A stretch of 64,000 nucleotides of DNA from JAYZBC01 sp036339375. Lineage in GTDB: Bacteria > Pseudomonadota > Alphaproteobacteria > MPNO01 > UBA2964. Within the stretch, counting starts at the first letter, position 1, and the number at the start of each line of letters is the position of its first letter. Shown here in pieces: positions 51,570 to 61,101 of the stretch. Position numbers and translations under genes: made by a program. The notes under the pieces are model-generated. The model saw nothing but the letters and a program-made list of their open reading frames with translations, searched no databases and had not been told where the DNA came from. The stretch spans positions 1 to 64,000 of the forward strand of contig JAYZBC010000051.1 in the NCBI GenBank assembly GCA_036339375.1. Direction: 5' to 3'.

Positions 51570-52466
51570 ATGAAAAACCCAATGAATAAAAATCTGTTTT
51601 CGCCGACGATTGCAGGCTATTTATTTGTTGTCATTTCTGCACTTTCTTTTGCAAGTAACAATGCTTTCGCAGTTATTGGTTATCGCGGTGGTTCAACACC
51701 ATTAAGTCTGCTCACGTTTCGAAGCCTTTTCGCATTGATTGCCTTAACACTGATTATAAAATCTATTGGAGCCCCCATTAGTTTACCTACAAGGCAAAGG
51801 AATATTGCCCTTGGCCTCGGTATTCTAAATGCGCTTTTATCGTTGGCGTTAATGAGTTCATTTGCGCATGCTCCAATCGGGCTGGCAGTCCTCGTATTTT
51901 ATTTGTTTCCAATTTTAACCGGTGTTAGCGCCTCAGCCTTAGGCCAGGAGAAACTAACAAAGAGCCTAATTTTTGGACTTATCGGTTGTTTCATAGGGTT
52001 ACTTTTAACGATTGAAATAAACCTGGAAAAGGAGGTTCTGTTTGGACTAGTGCTGGCGGGTATTGCAGCGTTTTTAATGACCGCCATTAATTTGATTAGC
52101 GCTCGGGTACTAAATACAGGGAATGTTTGGTCGGTCACCCTGCATATTCATATATCAGCAACAATCCTTTTGATTTTGATTACTATAATTACAACCGATT
52201 TCTCTTTACCTGTTACAACCTCCGGATGGGGTGGTGTATGGGGTGCAGCGATATTTTATACCGTTGCTATAACTGCCTATTTTGCCGCAATTGCAAGAAT
52301 TGGGGCTATACGCTCGGGTTTGGTGATGAACCTCGAGCCAGTTGGCAGCATAGTGCTTGGGTTTGTTTGGCTCAGTCAAATTTTGACGCTCCGGCAGCTT
52401 ATTGGTGCCGCTATCGTGATCTGCACTGTTAGCGCCCTAAAATGGTTTGAACAAAGTTCAAAATAA
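51570..52466 (+). CDS. EamA/DMT-family transporter
   Basis: A 298-residue membrane protein of the drug/metabolite transporter superfamily with two EamA repeats of about five helices each. The first helix is AGYLFVVISALSFASNNAF; the repeat boundary is near residue 148. The C-terminal half contains LVMNLEPVGSIVLGFVWL, a standard EamA motif. Cargo could be a metabolite or amino acid. The Shine-Dalgarno site (GGGGAG) is somewhat distant from the ATG at 51570; an in-frame ATG lies 12 bases downstream. It appears to be single-gene. Confidence 0.88.
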   Translation: MKNPMNKNLFSPTIAGYLFVVISALSFASNNAFAVIGYRGGSTPLSLLTFRSLFALIALTLIIKSIGAPISLPTRQRNIALGLGILNALLSLALMSSFAHAPIGLAVLVFYLFPILTGVSASALGQEKLTKSLIFGLIGCFIGLLLTIEINLEKEVLFGLVLAGIAAFLMTAINLISARVLNTGNVWSVTLHIHISATILLILITIITTDFSLPVTTSGWGGVWGAAIFYTVAITAYFAAIARIGAIRSGLVMNLEPVGSIVLGFVWLSQILTLRQLIGAAIVICTVSALKWFEQSSK

Positions 52467-52673
52467 CGTTTTGTTTGTCTTGCCTCATTATTGTTTTTGC
52501 CAACACGCTTACAACGAAAGGCCTTTAACAAACATACAAACTTTCAGTGTTTTAAGAATCCAAAAACCCTCCATGCGAAATATACTCAGTTCAAAAAGAA
52601 TGCGTTAATCTATAATCGGTATAAATCTTTCATCAATAATCCTCAACATAATCAAATTTCTGGAGAATGAAAA

Positions 52674-53795
52674 ATGGCAAGCAACAAAGGATTAAAAGAG
52701 GTTGGCTTTTTTGACTGTGCCGGCGGGGGACAAATTACGGTCAAAGGCCGCTTTGCCTATATCGGCCATATGGCAAATCCTTATGGTACCAGTATTGTTG
52801 ATGTTTCTGACCCTCTTCATCCGAAACTATTGGCTCATATTGAAATGCCTGAGGGCACTCATTCTCATAAGGTGCGCGCTACCGAAGAAATTATGGTCCG
52901 CAATCACGAGTTGCTGGGCTCGGGTAAACCGGAAGATTTTCATACTGGAGTAGGTATTTTTGATGTCTCAGACAAACAAAATCCTAAGAAGATATCGACA
53001 TGGGACACAGTTGGGCGTGGTGTTCACCGTTTTGATTTTGATGGCCGTTTTGTTTACTTTTCCTCAACAATGGAGGGTTTTCGCGGTCCAATAATGGTCG
53101 TTATTGATATCATCGACCCAGAATTTCCCAAGGAGGTGTGTAAATGGTGGATACCGGGACAATGGGAAGCAGGGGGCGAAGAATATGTTTGGGGAGATGG
53201 TCCCGAACCGCGTTGTCACCATCCTTTACGACTAGAAAACCGGCTTTATGTGAGTTACTGGCACCACGGTTGTTTTATCCTAAACATTGACGATCTAAAT
53301 AAACCTAAAAAGATTTCTGGCCTGAATTCTAGTCCAACCTTCCCCCACCCCACACATACAGCGTTACCAATTCCATTTGAAATTCGTGGACACAAAATAA
53401 TGATTGTCGCAGACGAAGATGTTGCAAAGCTTCGCCCCCATGCGCCTTCTTTTGCATGGGTAGTAGACATTACTGATGAAACCAACCCCATTCCTATTTC
53501 TTCAATCCAGGTAGACGGTCTTGATCCCGATGGCGCACCTCAAGAGCCTTTCACAGGATGCCACCAACCAAGTGAAGTTGTCATTGATGAAATTATCCCT
53601 TTTGCTTGGTTTTCCAAAGGCGTGAGATTGTTCAATATTTCGAATCCTCACTCACCAAAAGAAGTTGGTCATTTTGAACCCGACCCCCAACCTGGGTGTG
53701 AACGTTTAAGTGCAAACGATGTCACAATGGATGACAGAGGTTTAGTTTATGTGATCGACCGATTGCGCGGATTGCATATTTTGGAAAGGGTTTAA
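52674..53795 (+). CDS. LVIVD-repeat beta-propeller-like protein
   Basis: A 373-residue protein with repeated blades of the LVIVD type: TSIVDVSDPLHPKLLAHIEM, VGIFDVSDKQNPKKISTWD, FILNIDDLNKPKKISGL, WVVDITDETNPIPISSIQVD, LFNISNPHSPKEVGHFE. Many histidines line the loops (THSHKVR, RCHHPLRL, YWHHGCF, GCHQPSE), which would suit a metal site. No signal peptide is visible, so it is probably cytoplasmic. The family function is unknown. A GGAG site precedes the ATG. It is the first of a plus-strand run with a bicupin, HyuA, HyuB and a flavin enzyme. Confidence 0.85.
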   Translation: MASNKGLKEVGFFDCAGGGQITVKGRFAYIGHMANPYGTSIVDVSDPLHPKLLAHIEMPEGTHSHKVRATEEIMVRNHELLGSGKPEDFHTGVGIFDVSDKQNPKKISTWDTVGRGVHRFDFDGRFVYFSSTMEGFRGPIMVVIDIIDPEFPKEVCKWWIPGQWEAGGEEYVWGDGPEPRCHHPLRLENRLYVSYWHHGCFILNIDDLNKPKKISGLNSSPTFPHPTHTALPIPFEIRGHKIMIVADEDVAKLRPHAPSFAWVVDITDETNPIPISSIQVDGLDPDGAPQEPFTGCHQPSEVVIDEIIPFAWFSKGVRLFNISNPHSPKEVGHFEPDPQPGCERLSANDVTMDDRGLVYVIDRLRGLHILERV

Positions 53796-53833
53796 ACGCA
53801 CAGATTTTATTTACGTTTCAAAGCGAGGACATT

Positions 53834-54988
53834 ATGGAAATATCAAAGTCTCAAAGGACAAAATCCAACAAAAAAACGGCTCGCCTGGACAAACTTTATA
53901 CAACTCTCAATTCATTAAAAATGGCGCCCTACTGGGCGGTGAAAGATTCACCAAATGACCACAACGAGGATGACCAGGTTTTAAAAGGCCGCAAAGCTTT
54001 GCCGTTTATTTGGAAATATTCAGAGATAGAACCATTGCTTTTTGAAGCCGCGGAATTAATTTCAATGGACGATTCAGAGCGTCGTTCGATCGTCCTAGTA
54101 AATCCTGGGATGGCGCCAATCCGCGCTACTGTATCTACCCTTTACACGGCTTATCGTTTGAATGACCCAAATGAAATTATGCCGCCGCATCGGCATTCGA
54201 TCAATGCAGTTCGAATAGGCCTCACCGGAAAACAAAATTTTACTGGTGTTGAAGGCGAACCTATCACATTTGGTCCAGGTGACCTTGTCTTAACACCAGC
54301 CGATGCTTGGCACAATCATGGTAATAAAGGCGACGATTTCGCTGTAAATGTCAGTGTATTAGATCTCCCCCTTTCTGAAGTTTTAAATGCTGCAAAATTT
54401 GAACATGACTATAAAGAGAAAAATGGAGGACAATTAATCTCAAAACGTGAGCAGTCTATTCGCTTTTCAGACAATTATTCACAGAGGACCTACGGGTATG
54501 GGGGATTAAAACCCCGTTTTTTAAATCATGATCGAGGAACGGGCTTGCATTCGCCAATGTATGTCTATCGATGGGAGAAAACACGCGAAATGCTTGAGGA
54601 CCTCCGAAATCATGAGGGTAGCCCTTGGGATGCCATTCAAGTTGAATACACAAACCCAATTACTGGCCTCACCGCTTATCCTACTATGACATTTTTTGGC
54701 CAACTGCTAAGACCAGGAGAAAGCACGCTCCCTCAACAGCAAAATGCGAGTCAAATTTGTTTCCCTTTTGATGGTAAAGGGTACAGTATGGTTGGGCAAA
54801 CACGCTTGGAATGGGAACCTTTTGATGCAGTCGCAATCCCGGGTGGCGTTTGGTATCAACATTTTAACTCTTCCGAAAATCAAGATGCCATTTTATTTGT
54901 CGCAAGTGATGAGCCAACACTAAAAGCTCTCGGATTTTTCAAAAGACAGGGGAAAAATGCGAATGGTGAAACACTGTTTCTAGAGTAA
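53834..54988 (+). CDS. Gentisate-dioxygenase-like bicupin (divergent)
   Basis: A 384-residue two-cupin protein. The first cupin keeps PPHRHSINAVRIGLTGKQNF and LVLTPADAWHNHGNKG, so His-x-His and a distal His are present. The second cupin (CFPFDGKGYSMVGQTRLEW) lacks a His pair. Compared with the cupin at 46367, this protein is longer by about 60 residues at the N-terminus and more divergent from known gentisate dioxygenases. It may oxidise a different dihydroxy or salicylate-type ring. GAGG precedes the ATG at 53834. It is 38 bases after the LVIVD gene and 7 bases before hyuA, in one operon. Confidence 0.82.
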   Translation: MEISKSQRTKSNKKTARLDKLYTTLNSLKMAPYWAVKDSPNDHNEDDQVLKGRKALPFIWKYSEIEPLLFEAAELISMDDSERRSIVLVNPGMAPIRATVSTLYTAYRLNDPNEIMPPHRHSINAVRIGLTGKQNFTGVEGEPITFGPGDLVLTPADAWHNHGNKGDDFAVNVSVLDLPLSEVLNAAKFEHDYKEKNGGQLISKREQSIRFSDNYSQRTYGYGGLKPRFLNHDRGTGLHSPMYVYRWEKTREMLEDLRNHEGSPWDAIQVEYTNPITGLTAYPTMTFFGQLLRPGESTLPQQQNASQICFPFDGKGYSMVGQTRLEWEPFDAVAIPGGVWYQHFNSSENQDAILFVASDEPTLKALGFFKRQGKNANGETLFLE

Positions 54989-54995
54989 TAAAAAT

Positions 54996-57110
54996 ATGAA
55001 ATTCAAAATTGGGGTGGATGTCGGAGGAACTTTTATTGATCTCGTGGTTTCCGATGATCAACTTGGTAAACGTTTCCACAAAACCCTAGCTGATCCCAAG
55101 GATCTTTCTGGTTCCCTTTTTGCTGGACTGGAATTCATAGCCAAGGACATGGGTTTAACGCTGGCCGGTCTCCTTAAAAACACTTTAATGATTATACATG
55201 GGAGTACAGTAGCTACCAACGCGTTGTTAACGCGAACAGGTGCTACCACCGCATTGTTAACGACAGAAGGTTTTCGTGACGTCCTTAACATGCGGAGAGG
55301 CATGCGTTCAAATCAATATAACCCTAAACAAGCGCCTCCTACACCGCTTATTCCGAGGCAATTAATTCTTCCAATTCCCGAACGCATCGATTGCGAAGGA
55401 AATGTGGTCAAACCAATAAACAAAAAAAGATGCGACGAAATTCTCACAAAACTTAGGGATGAAGGTGTAGAAAGTGTTGCTATAGGTTTCTTGTTTTCGT
55501 TTATGAACAAAAAACATGAAGATTATTTAGCATCTAGGCTTAAAGAGTTTATGCCTGATGTGCATGTTTCAACTTCGAACGAAGTCCTTCCAGAAGTACG
55601 ACTTTACGAAAGACTGAGTACAACGGCTGTTAATGCCTATGTTACCCCCATCTTAAGTCGGTATTTACATGCACTCAAACTGCGTCTTAAGAATTCCGGC
55701 TTTAAAGGCGACCTACTGATTATGCAGTCAAATGGTGGCGTCATGGGATTTGAAGCAAGTTCTAAATACGGAGTTCGAAGCATTTTATCCGGGCCGGCAA
55801 GTGGACCCATTGCCGGAGCATGGTATGCAAATCTCCAAGGATTATCTAACGCTATTACTATGGATATGGGCGGTACAAGTTTTGATGTTTGCCTTATAAA
55901 TGATGGAAAAACAGAGGTTACCAAGGACTTAGAAATTGATGGCCAAAGAATTGCTTTACCATTGGTGGCGGTTCACACAATCGGTGCAGGAGGCGGTAGC
56001 ATCGTAAAAATGGATTCTCGCGGCCTTCTTCAGGTCGGGCCGGAAAGTGCCGGCTCCACCCCCGGCCCTGTTTGTTACGGGCGCGGTGGAATACATCCGA
56101 CAGTCACCGACGCGGATGTCCTTATCGGCTACTTGGGTACAAAAAGTTTCTGGGGCGGCCGGCTCCACCTCGACAAAGCAGCAGCCTATAAAGCATTTCA
56201 AAAACAAATCGCTCTGCCCATGGATCTAGAGGTAGTCGCCGCCGCCTACGGTGCATACCAGGTCGTCAATGCAGCGATGGTCGATGCAATCAGAGAGGTA
56301 TCTATTAGGCGCGGATTTGATCCACGAAAATTTGTGTTAGTCGCAGCAGGAGGAGCCGGACCAATTCACGCATGTGATATTGCAAAGGAGCTTGATGTAC
56401 CCCTAATTTTAATACCGCGCGAGGCTTCAGTAATGTGTGCCACTGGTCAGCTATTGTCTGATTTACGACACGATTACGTAAGGAGCTACGTAATGCCACT
56501 AGAAAAAATTGATTGCGCAATTGTCAAAACTCATTTCTCCGGTATGGAAAAACAAGCCGTAGAAGCACTAAATTTGGAAGGTATTCAAAAGGAAAAAATA
56601 CTCATTTCTTATTCGGCCGATGTTAGATATGTAGGGCAATTCAACGATGTAGAGGTGCCAGTAAAATCAACTCAATTTTCGGAACCCACAATTGTTAAGC
56701 TCATCAGAGATTTTCATAAACTTCACGAATCTTTAAACGGCTACCATGTCCTCGATGCGTCTGTTGAGTTAGTCAATCTGCGTTTGGTAGCGAAGGGACA
56801 GACTCAAAAGCCCAAAATCAATAACAAAACGGGTCAAATTCCTGTTAAACAACCGAGACCTATACTTCACCGGAAAGCTTATTTTTCTAATGGTTTCACT
56901 GATGTACCAGTTTTTAATGGATCCGATTTTTTTTCAGGCATAAACGTCCCAGGCCCTGCCATTGTGGAACAAGAAACTACTACAATTCTAGTTCAACCTG
57001 GCTATGAGTTACATTGTGATCTTTATGGCAATTTTCTTTTGCATAGAGAAGGCCTTAACAAAGAAAAGATAGTAAATTCTTTAAAATCGTCTCGGTTGCA
57101 ACAGGATTAG
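54996..57110 (+). CDS. hyuA: Hydantoinase/oxoprolinase family protein, HyuA-type subunit
   Basis: A 704-residue HyuA protein. The ATPase-like N-terminus IGVDVGGTFIDLVVSDD and IIHGSTVATNALLTRTGA are standard, followed by AITMDMGGTSFDVCLIND near residue 287 and AVHTIGAGGGSI. HyuA/HyuB pairs hydrolyse or carboxylate with ATP: N-methylhydantoinase, 5-oxoprolinase, acetone and acetophenone carboxylases, caprolactamase. No carboxylase gamma subunit is seen. It overlaps none of its neighbours but lies 7 bases after the cupin and 4 bases before hyuB. Its place in an aromatic region makes a cyclic amide or aryl ketone substrate possible. Confidence 0.88.
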   Translation: MKFKIGVDVGGTFIDLVVSDDQLGKRFHKTLADPKDLSGSLFAGLEFIAKDMGLTLAGLLKNTLMIIHGSTVATNALLTRTGATTALLTTEGFRDVLNMRRGMRSNQYNPKQAPPTPLIPRQLILPIPERIDCEGNVVKPINKKRCDEILTKLRDEGVESVAIGFLFSFMNKKHEDYLASRLKEFMPDVHVSTSNEVLPEVRLYERLSTTAVNAYVTPILSRYLHALKLRLKNSGFKGDLLIMQSNGGVMGFEASSKYGVRSILSGPASGPIAGAWYANLQGLSNAITMDMGGTSFDVCLINDGKTEVTKDLEIDGQRIALPLVAVHTIGAGGGSIVKMDSRGLLQVGPESAGSTPGPVCYGRGGIHPTVTDADVLIGYLGTKSFWGGRLHLDKAAAYKAFQKQIALPMDLEVVAAAYGAYQVVNAAMVDAIREVSIRRGFDPRKFVLVAAGGAGPIHACDIAKELDVPLILIPREASVMCATGQLLSDLRHDYVRSYVMPLEKIDCAIVKTHFSGMEKQAVEALNLEGIQKEKILISYSADVRYVGQFNDVEVPVKSTQFSEPTIVKLIRDFHKLHESLNGYHVLDASVELVNLRLVAKGQTQKPKINNKTGQIPVKQPRPILHRKAYFSNGFTDVPVFNGSDFFSGINVPGPAIVEQETTTILVQPGYELHCDLYGNFLLHREGLNKEKIVNSLKSSRLQQD

Positions 57111-57114
57111 TGCG

Positions 57115-58851
57115 ATGGACCAAATTTTAATGACAGTAATTACTAACCGACTTGAAGGTATCACCCGGGAAATGGGGACAGGAATGTTACGCAGTTCGCG
57201 TTCCCCAATTTTTGCTGAAAACAAAGATCTGGTAACGGCCATATTCGACAAACAACTCCGTCTAGTAGCACAAACCGCCTACATTCCTGTGCTAATGGGA
57301 GCCAGCCCGTTCGCAATAAAATCTATAGCAGAACATTTTGGTGAAGACATTAATCAAGGCGATATTATGATTCTAAACGACCCTTATCGCGGAAATAATC
57401 ATGCACCCGACATAACTGTCGTGAAGCCAGTATTTTTTGCAGAAGAGTTGCATTTTTGGGTTTTTAGCAGGGGACATCACGCTGATATTGGCGGTGGGGG
57501 TACGGCAGGAAGAAACCCTCATGCCAAAACAGTCTGGGAAGAGGGTTTACGAATACCACCTACTAAACTTTATCAAAAAGGCGAATATAACCGAGATATA
57601 TGGGAAATAATTCTTCTCAATGTTCGTTTACCGTCTTTGGTTGAAGGTGACCTACAGTGTCAAGTTGGCGCATGCAATGTGGGGGAGAAAGGGTTGGGAA
57701 AACTATTACAACAATACGGGTTACAAAATGTTGGGGATACGATCAATGAGGTGTTGAAAAGAAGTGAAATTCAAATGCAGGAGCGGATAGCCACCATTCC
57801 AGATGGAATTTATTTTGGCGAAAGGCAATTAGACCATTTACTTGATACAGACCCGCCAAAGCGGCCGACAGTAAGGGTCAAGCTTAAAAAAAAGGATCGA
57901 AAGTTGTTTTTTGATTTTGCTCAATCAGATCCACAAATTCAGGCCTATTACAATAGCTCTTATGCAAATACCGTGTCTTCTTGCTATATTGGCCTCTTTT
58001 CTACAATCGCGTCAGATATCAACGTCGATAATGGATCCATGCAACCCGTAGAGGTTGTTGCTCCAAAAGGTTCTTTGGTTAATCCCATTGAAGGTGCGCC
58101 AACGACCCAGTGTACCGTTGCCACCTGTGCTACAATCGTTGAGACCGTTTGGCTAGCCCTCGCCACAGCAGTACCAAAACTTGTGCAAGCAGGATGGGCA
58201 AGAACAAATGCAGGTGCAGGAACGGCCTTTAATCCAAGAACCGGAAGGCAAGCGGCTTTCATCCTCCACTTCACCAAAGGTGGCGGTGGCGCTACTTTGG
58301 GTTATGATGGTTGGAACCACATTTCTCCTGTGTCTTCCATGGGTGGTTCCCGCGTCCCTGACCCGGAGCTCCACGAATTGACATTTCCACACCGTATTCT
58401 CAAATATGAGTTTCGACCTGAGAGTGCGGGTATAGGTCAATGGCGGGGTGGATATGGGGTAAACTTCTCTCTCCGCTTTATTGAAGATGGAACGGCACTA
58501 GCCATACAAATAGGGAGTGGAAGCCATGAAACTTTGCCGTTTGGATTAGAGGGAGGCGGTAACGCTGTTGCGGGTACAATAGGAACACGCCCTACAGATG
58601 GCGAACCAAAAATGTTCGAGGAGGCTACATTACACTTCCCACGCTGTGGCGATATAGTGGACTTTGGATCTGCTGGTGGAGGTGGATTTGGCGATCCCTA
58701 TAAACGCTCAGAGGAAGAAGTGTTAACTGATGTAACTTCGGGCCTATTGTCAATTGAAAACGCAGTTAAACAATACGGGGTTGTTGTACACCCAAGTACT
58801 CTAACTGTTGATTATCAAGCTACAGAAAATAAACGGAAAAAATTTAAATAA
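57115..58851 (+). CDS. hyuB: Hydantoinase B family protein, HyuB-type subunit
   Basis: A 578-residue HyuB protein with the family segments RLEGITREMGTGMLRSSRSP at the N-terminus, GDIMILNDPYRGNNHAPDIT near residue 82, FSRGHHADIGGGGTAGRNPHA, and the C-terminal GGYGVNFSLRF with GSAGGGGFGDP. HyuB is the partner of HyuA in ATP-dependent ring opening or carboxylation. It starts 4 bases after the hyuA stop, so translation is coupled. Nothing looks truncated; length is normal for the family. Confidence 0.9.
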   Translation: MDQILMTVITNRLEGITREMGTGMLRSSRSPIFAENKDLVTAIFDKQLRLVAQTAYIPVLMGASPFAIKSIAEHFGEDINQGDIMILNDPYRGNNHAPDITVVKPVFFAEELHFWVFSRGHHADIGGGGTAGRNPHAKTVWEEGLRIPPTKLYQKGEYNRDIWEIILLNVRLPSLVEGDLQCQVGACNVGEKGLGKLLQQYGLQNVGDTINEVLKRSEIQMQERIATIPDGIYFGERQLDHLLDTDPPKRPTVRVKLKKKDRKLFFDFAQSDPQIQAYYNSSYANTVSSCYIGLFSTIASDINVDNGSMQPVEVVAPKGSLVNPIEGAPTTQCTVATCATIVETVWLALATAVPKLVQAGWARTNAGAGTAFNPRTGRQAAFILHFTKGGGGATLGYDGWNHISPVSSMGGSRVPDPELHELTFPHRILKYEFRPESAGIGQWRGGYGVNFSLRFIEDGTALAIQIGSGSHETLPFGLEGGGNAVAGTIGTRPTDGEPKMFEEATLHFPRCGDIVDFGSAGGGGFGDPYKRSEEEVLTDVTSGLLSIENAVKQYGVVVHPSTLTVDYQATENKRKKFK

Positions 58852-58937
58852 AAATAATGCAGAAAAATTTTCCTTAGAAATGGTACAATTTTTTCTTTAG
58901 AATTTAACTTACACGCTTAAAAAATGTGGAGAAACTA

Positions 58938-59939
58938 GTGTCTAGAGGTCCTTTCGGGTTAGAAGTCCATCCTTATTACGACTCGAAAACAATTATAGAT
59001 GAAGTAAAATTAGCAGAGGCGATGGGCTATGACGACGTTTGGATCGGTGATTCCCAACTAATTTGGCGAGAACTATACGTTCTTATGGGAGCAGTCGCTC
59101 AAACTACATCAAAGGTGGCATTGGGCAGTGGTGTAACCAATCCGATTACGCGTATGCCAGCAGTCACCGCAAGCGCCGCGGTCACTTTACAAGAACTTTC
59201 AGGTGGCCGAATGATGCTAGGGATTGGGAGTGGCTTTAGTTCTGTCAATACAATGGGAATGAAACCTGCCACCTTGAAAAGTCTAGAAAAATTTGTGAGT
59301 GATGTAAGAGCTCTCTGCCGAGGTGAAACTATACACCGAAAAACAACAGAATTGAATTTAGCCTTCGGTGCAAAAGAAAAATGTCCCCCAATTTACATTG
59401 CTGCAAGTGGACCTAAAATGTTGGCCCTAGCCGGCCGGGTGGGAGATGGTGTCATCTTAGCCAGAGCATCCATCAAAGGTAACATGTTAACTGATATGCT
59501 TGACTGCGTTAATGCAGGACGAAAATCTCGCGGTAAAGAGAGCCCGAATTTTAAAACCTTCCTTTCTCTCCCAGTATGCGTAGATGAAGACAAGCGGAAG
59601 GCCATGGAAGCTGTTCGCCCGCACGTGGCCCGAAGTATTCTTACTCCGCTCTGGGAACTCAGCAAATCTGCTGCAGAGACACTAAAAAATTTAGAACAGC
59701 AATATAATAATTACGAACATTTACACCCAACTGCAGACCATGCGGACATCATACCTGATGAGGTTGTACCCGAATACGCAATTGCCGGAACTCCAGCTGA
59801 GTGCAAGGATGAATTTGCAAGGCTTTTAGAAGGAAATGTCGATCAGATAACTATTCGACCCTATAGTCCAAAAGGGGTCCCACGAAGTGTAATGATCCAA
59901 AAATTTGCCGAAGAAGTTATTGCTCCGCTAAGAAAATGA
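58938..59939 (+). CDS. LLM-class F420/FMN-dependent oxidoreductase
   Basis: A 333-residue luciferase-like monooxygenase-family TIM barrel. VHPYYDSKTIIDEVKLAEAM then GYDDVWIGDSQ near the N-terminus, GSGVTNPITRMPAVTASAAV, GRMMLGIGSGFSSVNTMG, and IYIAASGPKMLALAGRVGDG are typical, resembling methylene-H4MPT reductase-like enzymes. It probably transfers hydride or oxygen with a reduced flavin or F420. The GTG at 58938 has GGAG six bases upstream; the in-frame GTG at 58926 is less favoured. It follows hyuB by 86 bases in the same direction and may be part of the same route. Confidence 0.85.
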   Translation: MSRGPFGLEVHPYYDSKTIIDEVKLAEAMGYDDVWIGDSQLIWRELYVLMGAVAQTTSKVALGSGVTNPITRMPAVTASAAVTLQELSGGRMMLGIGSGFSSVNTMGMKPATLKSLEKFVSDVRALCRGETIHRKTTELNLAFGAKEKCPPIYIAASGPKMLALAGRVGDGVILARASIKGNMLTDMLDCVNAGRKSRGKESPNFKTFLSLPVCVDEDKRKAMEAVRPHVARSILTPLWELSKSAAETLKNLEQQYNNYEHLHPTADHADIIPDEVVPEYAIAGTPAECKDEFARLLEGNVDQITIRPYSPKGVPRSVMIQKFAEEVIAPLRK

Positions 59940-60076
59940 CTCTCGTATAATTTAAAGAGAATTAACGTACAAACCATTAAGTATTTTTGTAAAAAGACGC
60001 TTAACCCCAACTGAACCGGTTGGTTACTCCATCAAATTGCTGGTTTCGAATTCAATCCTATCAATTTGTTAGACCG

Positions 60077-60772
60077 CTATTGAAGTTCGTATCCCATTTC
60101 ATAATGGAGAAAGATGCCATCAAAATAAAACCATCTCATTCTCGCACTTTCACGAGCATAATGTACCACTGCATCCTTCATTTCTTTGGTTGTACAATGA
60201 CGATCTAGCACTTCAAAACCTCTATCACTATGTTCTATATCAACTTCTGAATGCAGCCAAAAATGCTTAATGTCTTCTTCTTCATAATTGTAGTTCTCTC
60301 GGAGGGAAGGCAAAACACGGCTATAGAGACGGGGTGATTGAGATTCCGTTCCAATACGGAGAGCTGCAATTCCACAATACCATGGTTGTTCTTTGGCCAC
60401 ATTTTTCAACCATGCAGACCAAGAGCGTGTGGTTGGCAAACCTTCGGCCTTCCTGACATTCTTCAAGTTAGCCCCGTTGGCCTTGGCAAATTGTAAAACA
60501 ATTTCAAGATGAGGTTCGTCTGGATCCTCTTCTTCATTTATATTCATTATCTCTAGTGCAACAACATCGTCCGGAGCTTTTGAACAAATATTAAACGCTG
60601 CCTCCCTATGCATGGTTGAAATCCAATGATAATGCTCCACAGCCCAACCCATACAAGCATTTTTACCTAAATCACCCTCTACGAGTTTGTCCCACATCGG
60701 ATGATCAGCACAATGGCGCTCATTTACAGCGGCTTCCAGCACCTTTCTCAAGGCTGATTTTGTTTTCTTCAT
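60077..60772 (-). CDS. Haem-oxygenase-fold iron-containing redox enzyme (PqqC/TenA-like)
   Basis: A 231-residue all-helical protein of the PqqC/TenA/haem-oxygenase-like diiron oxidase group. Potential metal ligands are spread as expected: HYHWISTMHREAAF (about 47-60), NINEEEDPDEPHLEIV (Glu and His, about 77-92), and FWLHSEVDIEHSDRGFEVL (His, Glu/Asp, His, about 171-189). Such enzymes oxidise amino or fatty acids and cofactor precursors with O2. The start follows GGGAG. It is convergent with the flavin enzyme gene and divergent from lutABC. Substrate unknown. Confidence 0.82.
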   Translation of the reverse strand: MKKTKSALRKVLEAAVNERHCADHPMWDKLVEGDLGKNACMGWAVEHYHWISTMHREAAFNICSKAPDDVVALEIMNINEEEDPDEPHLEIVLQFAKANGANLKNVRKAEGLPTTRSWSAWLKNVAKEQPWYCGIAALRIGTESQSPRLYSRVLPSLRENYNYEEEDIKHFWLHSEVDIEHSDRGFEVLDRHCTTKEMKDAVVHYARESARMRWFYFDGIFLHYEMGYELQ

Positions 60773-61101
60773 TTGATTTCTCCCATCACCCCTAAAAAAA
60801 AATTAGGTAATTGTATTAGCAAACGCCCTTTTTTCGCCGGTTGGCGTCAAAATTTATTTTCATTCTAACGAAGATGTTATGTCTTAGAGGTTTCGTTAAC
60901 AACTATTGATTTAAAAACTTTTTAACATCGCACTACCAATTTTGGTTTACATAACCTCATAGAATTTTTGACCACCAACTATTTCCAGTCAATTTCCAAT
61001 CGTTTATGTTATTTGCAATCAATTGAGTGAGCAATAAACCTAACCATGCTTGTTTATGACTTAATCCGTTTTGGATTGAGGAAAAAAATTAAATATGAAA
61101 A
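60773..61101. promoter_or_regulatory. Divergent promoter region with RBS-proximal hairpin
   Basis: There are 329 AT-rich bases between the haem-oxygenase-fold gene and lutA. An 8-base-pair hairpin with one G-T pair spans 61060-61080 (loop GTTTT); its 3' arm contains GAG of the lutA Shine-Dalgarno stretch, so it may limit ribosome access. No tRNA or coding signal is seen elsewhere in it. Confidence 0.4.
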
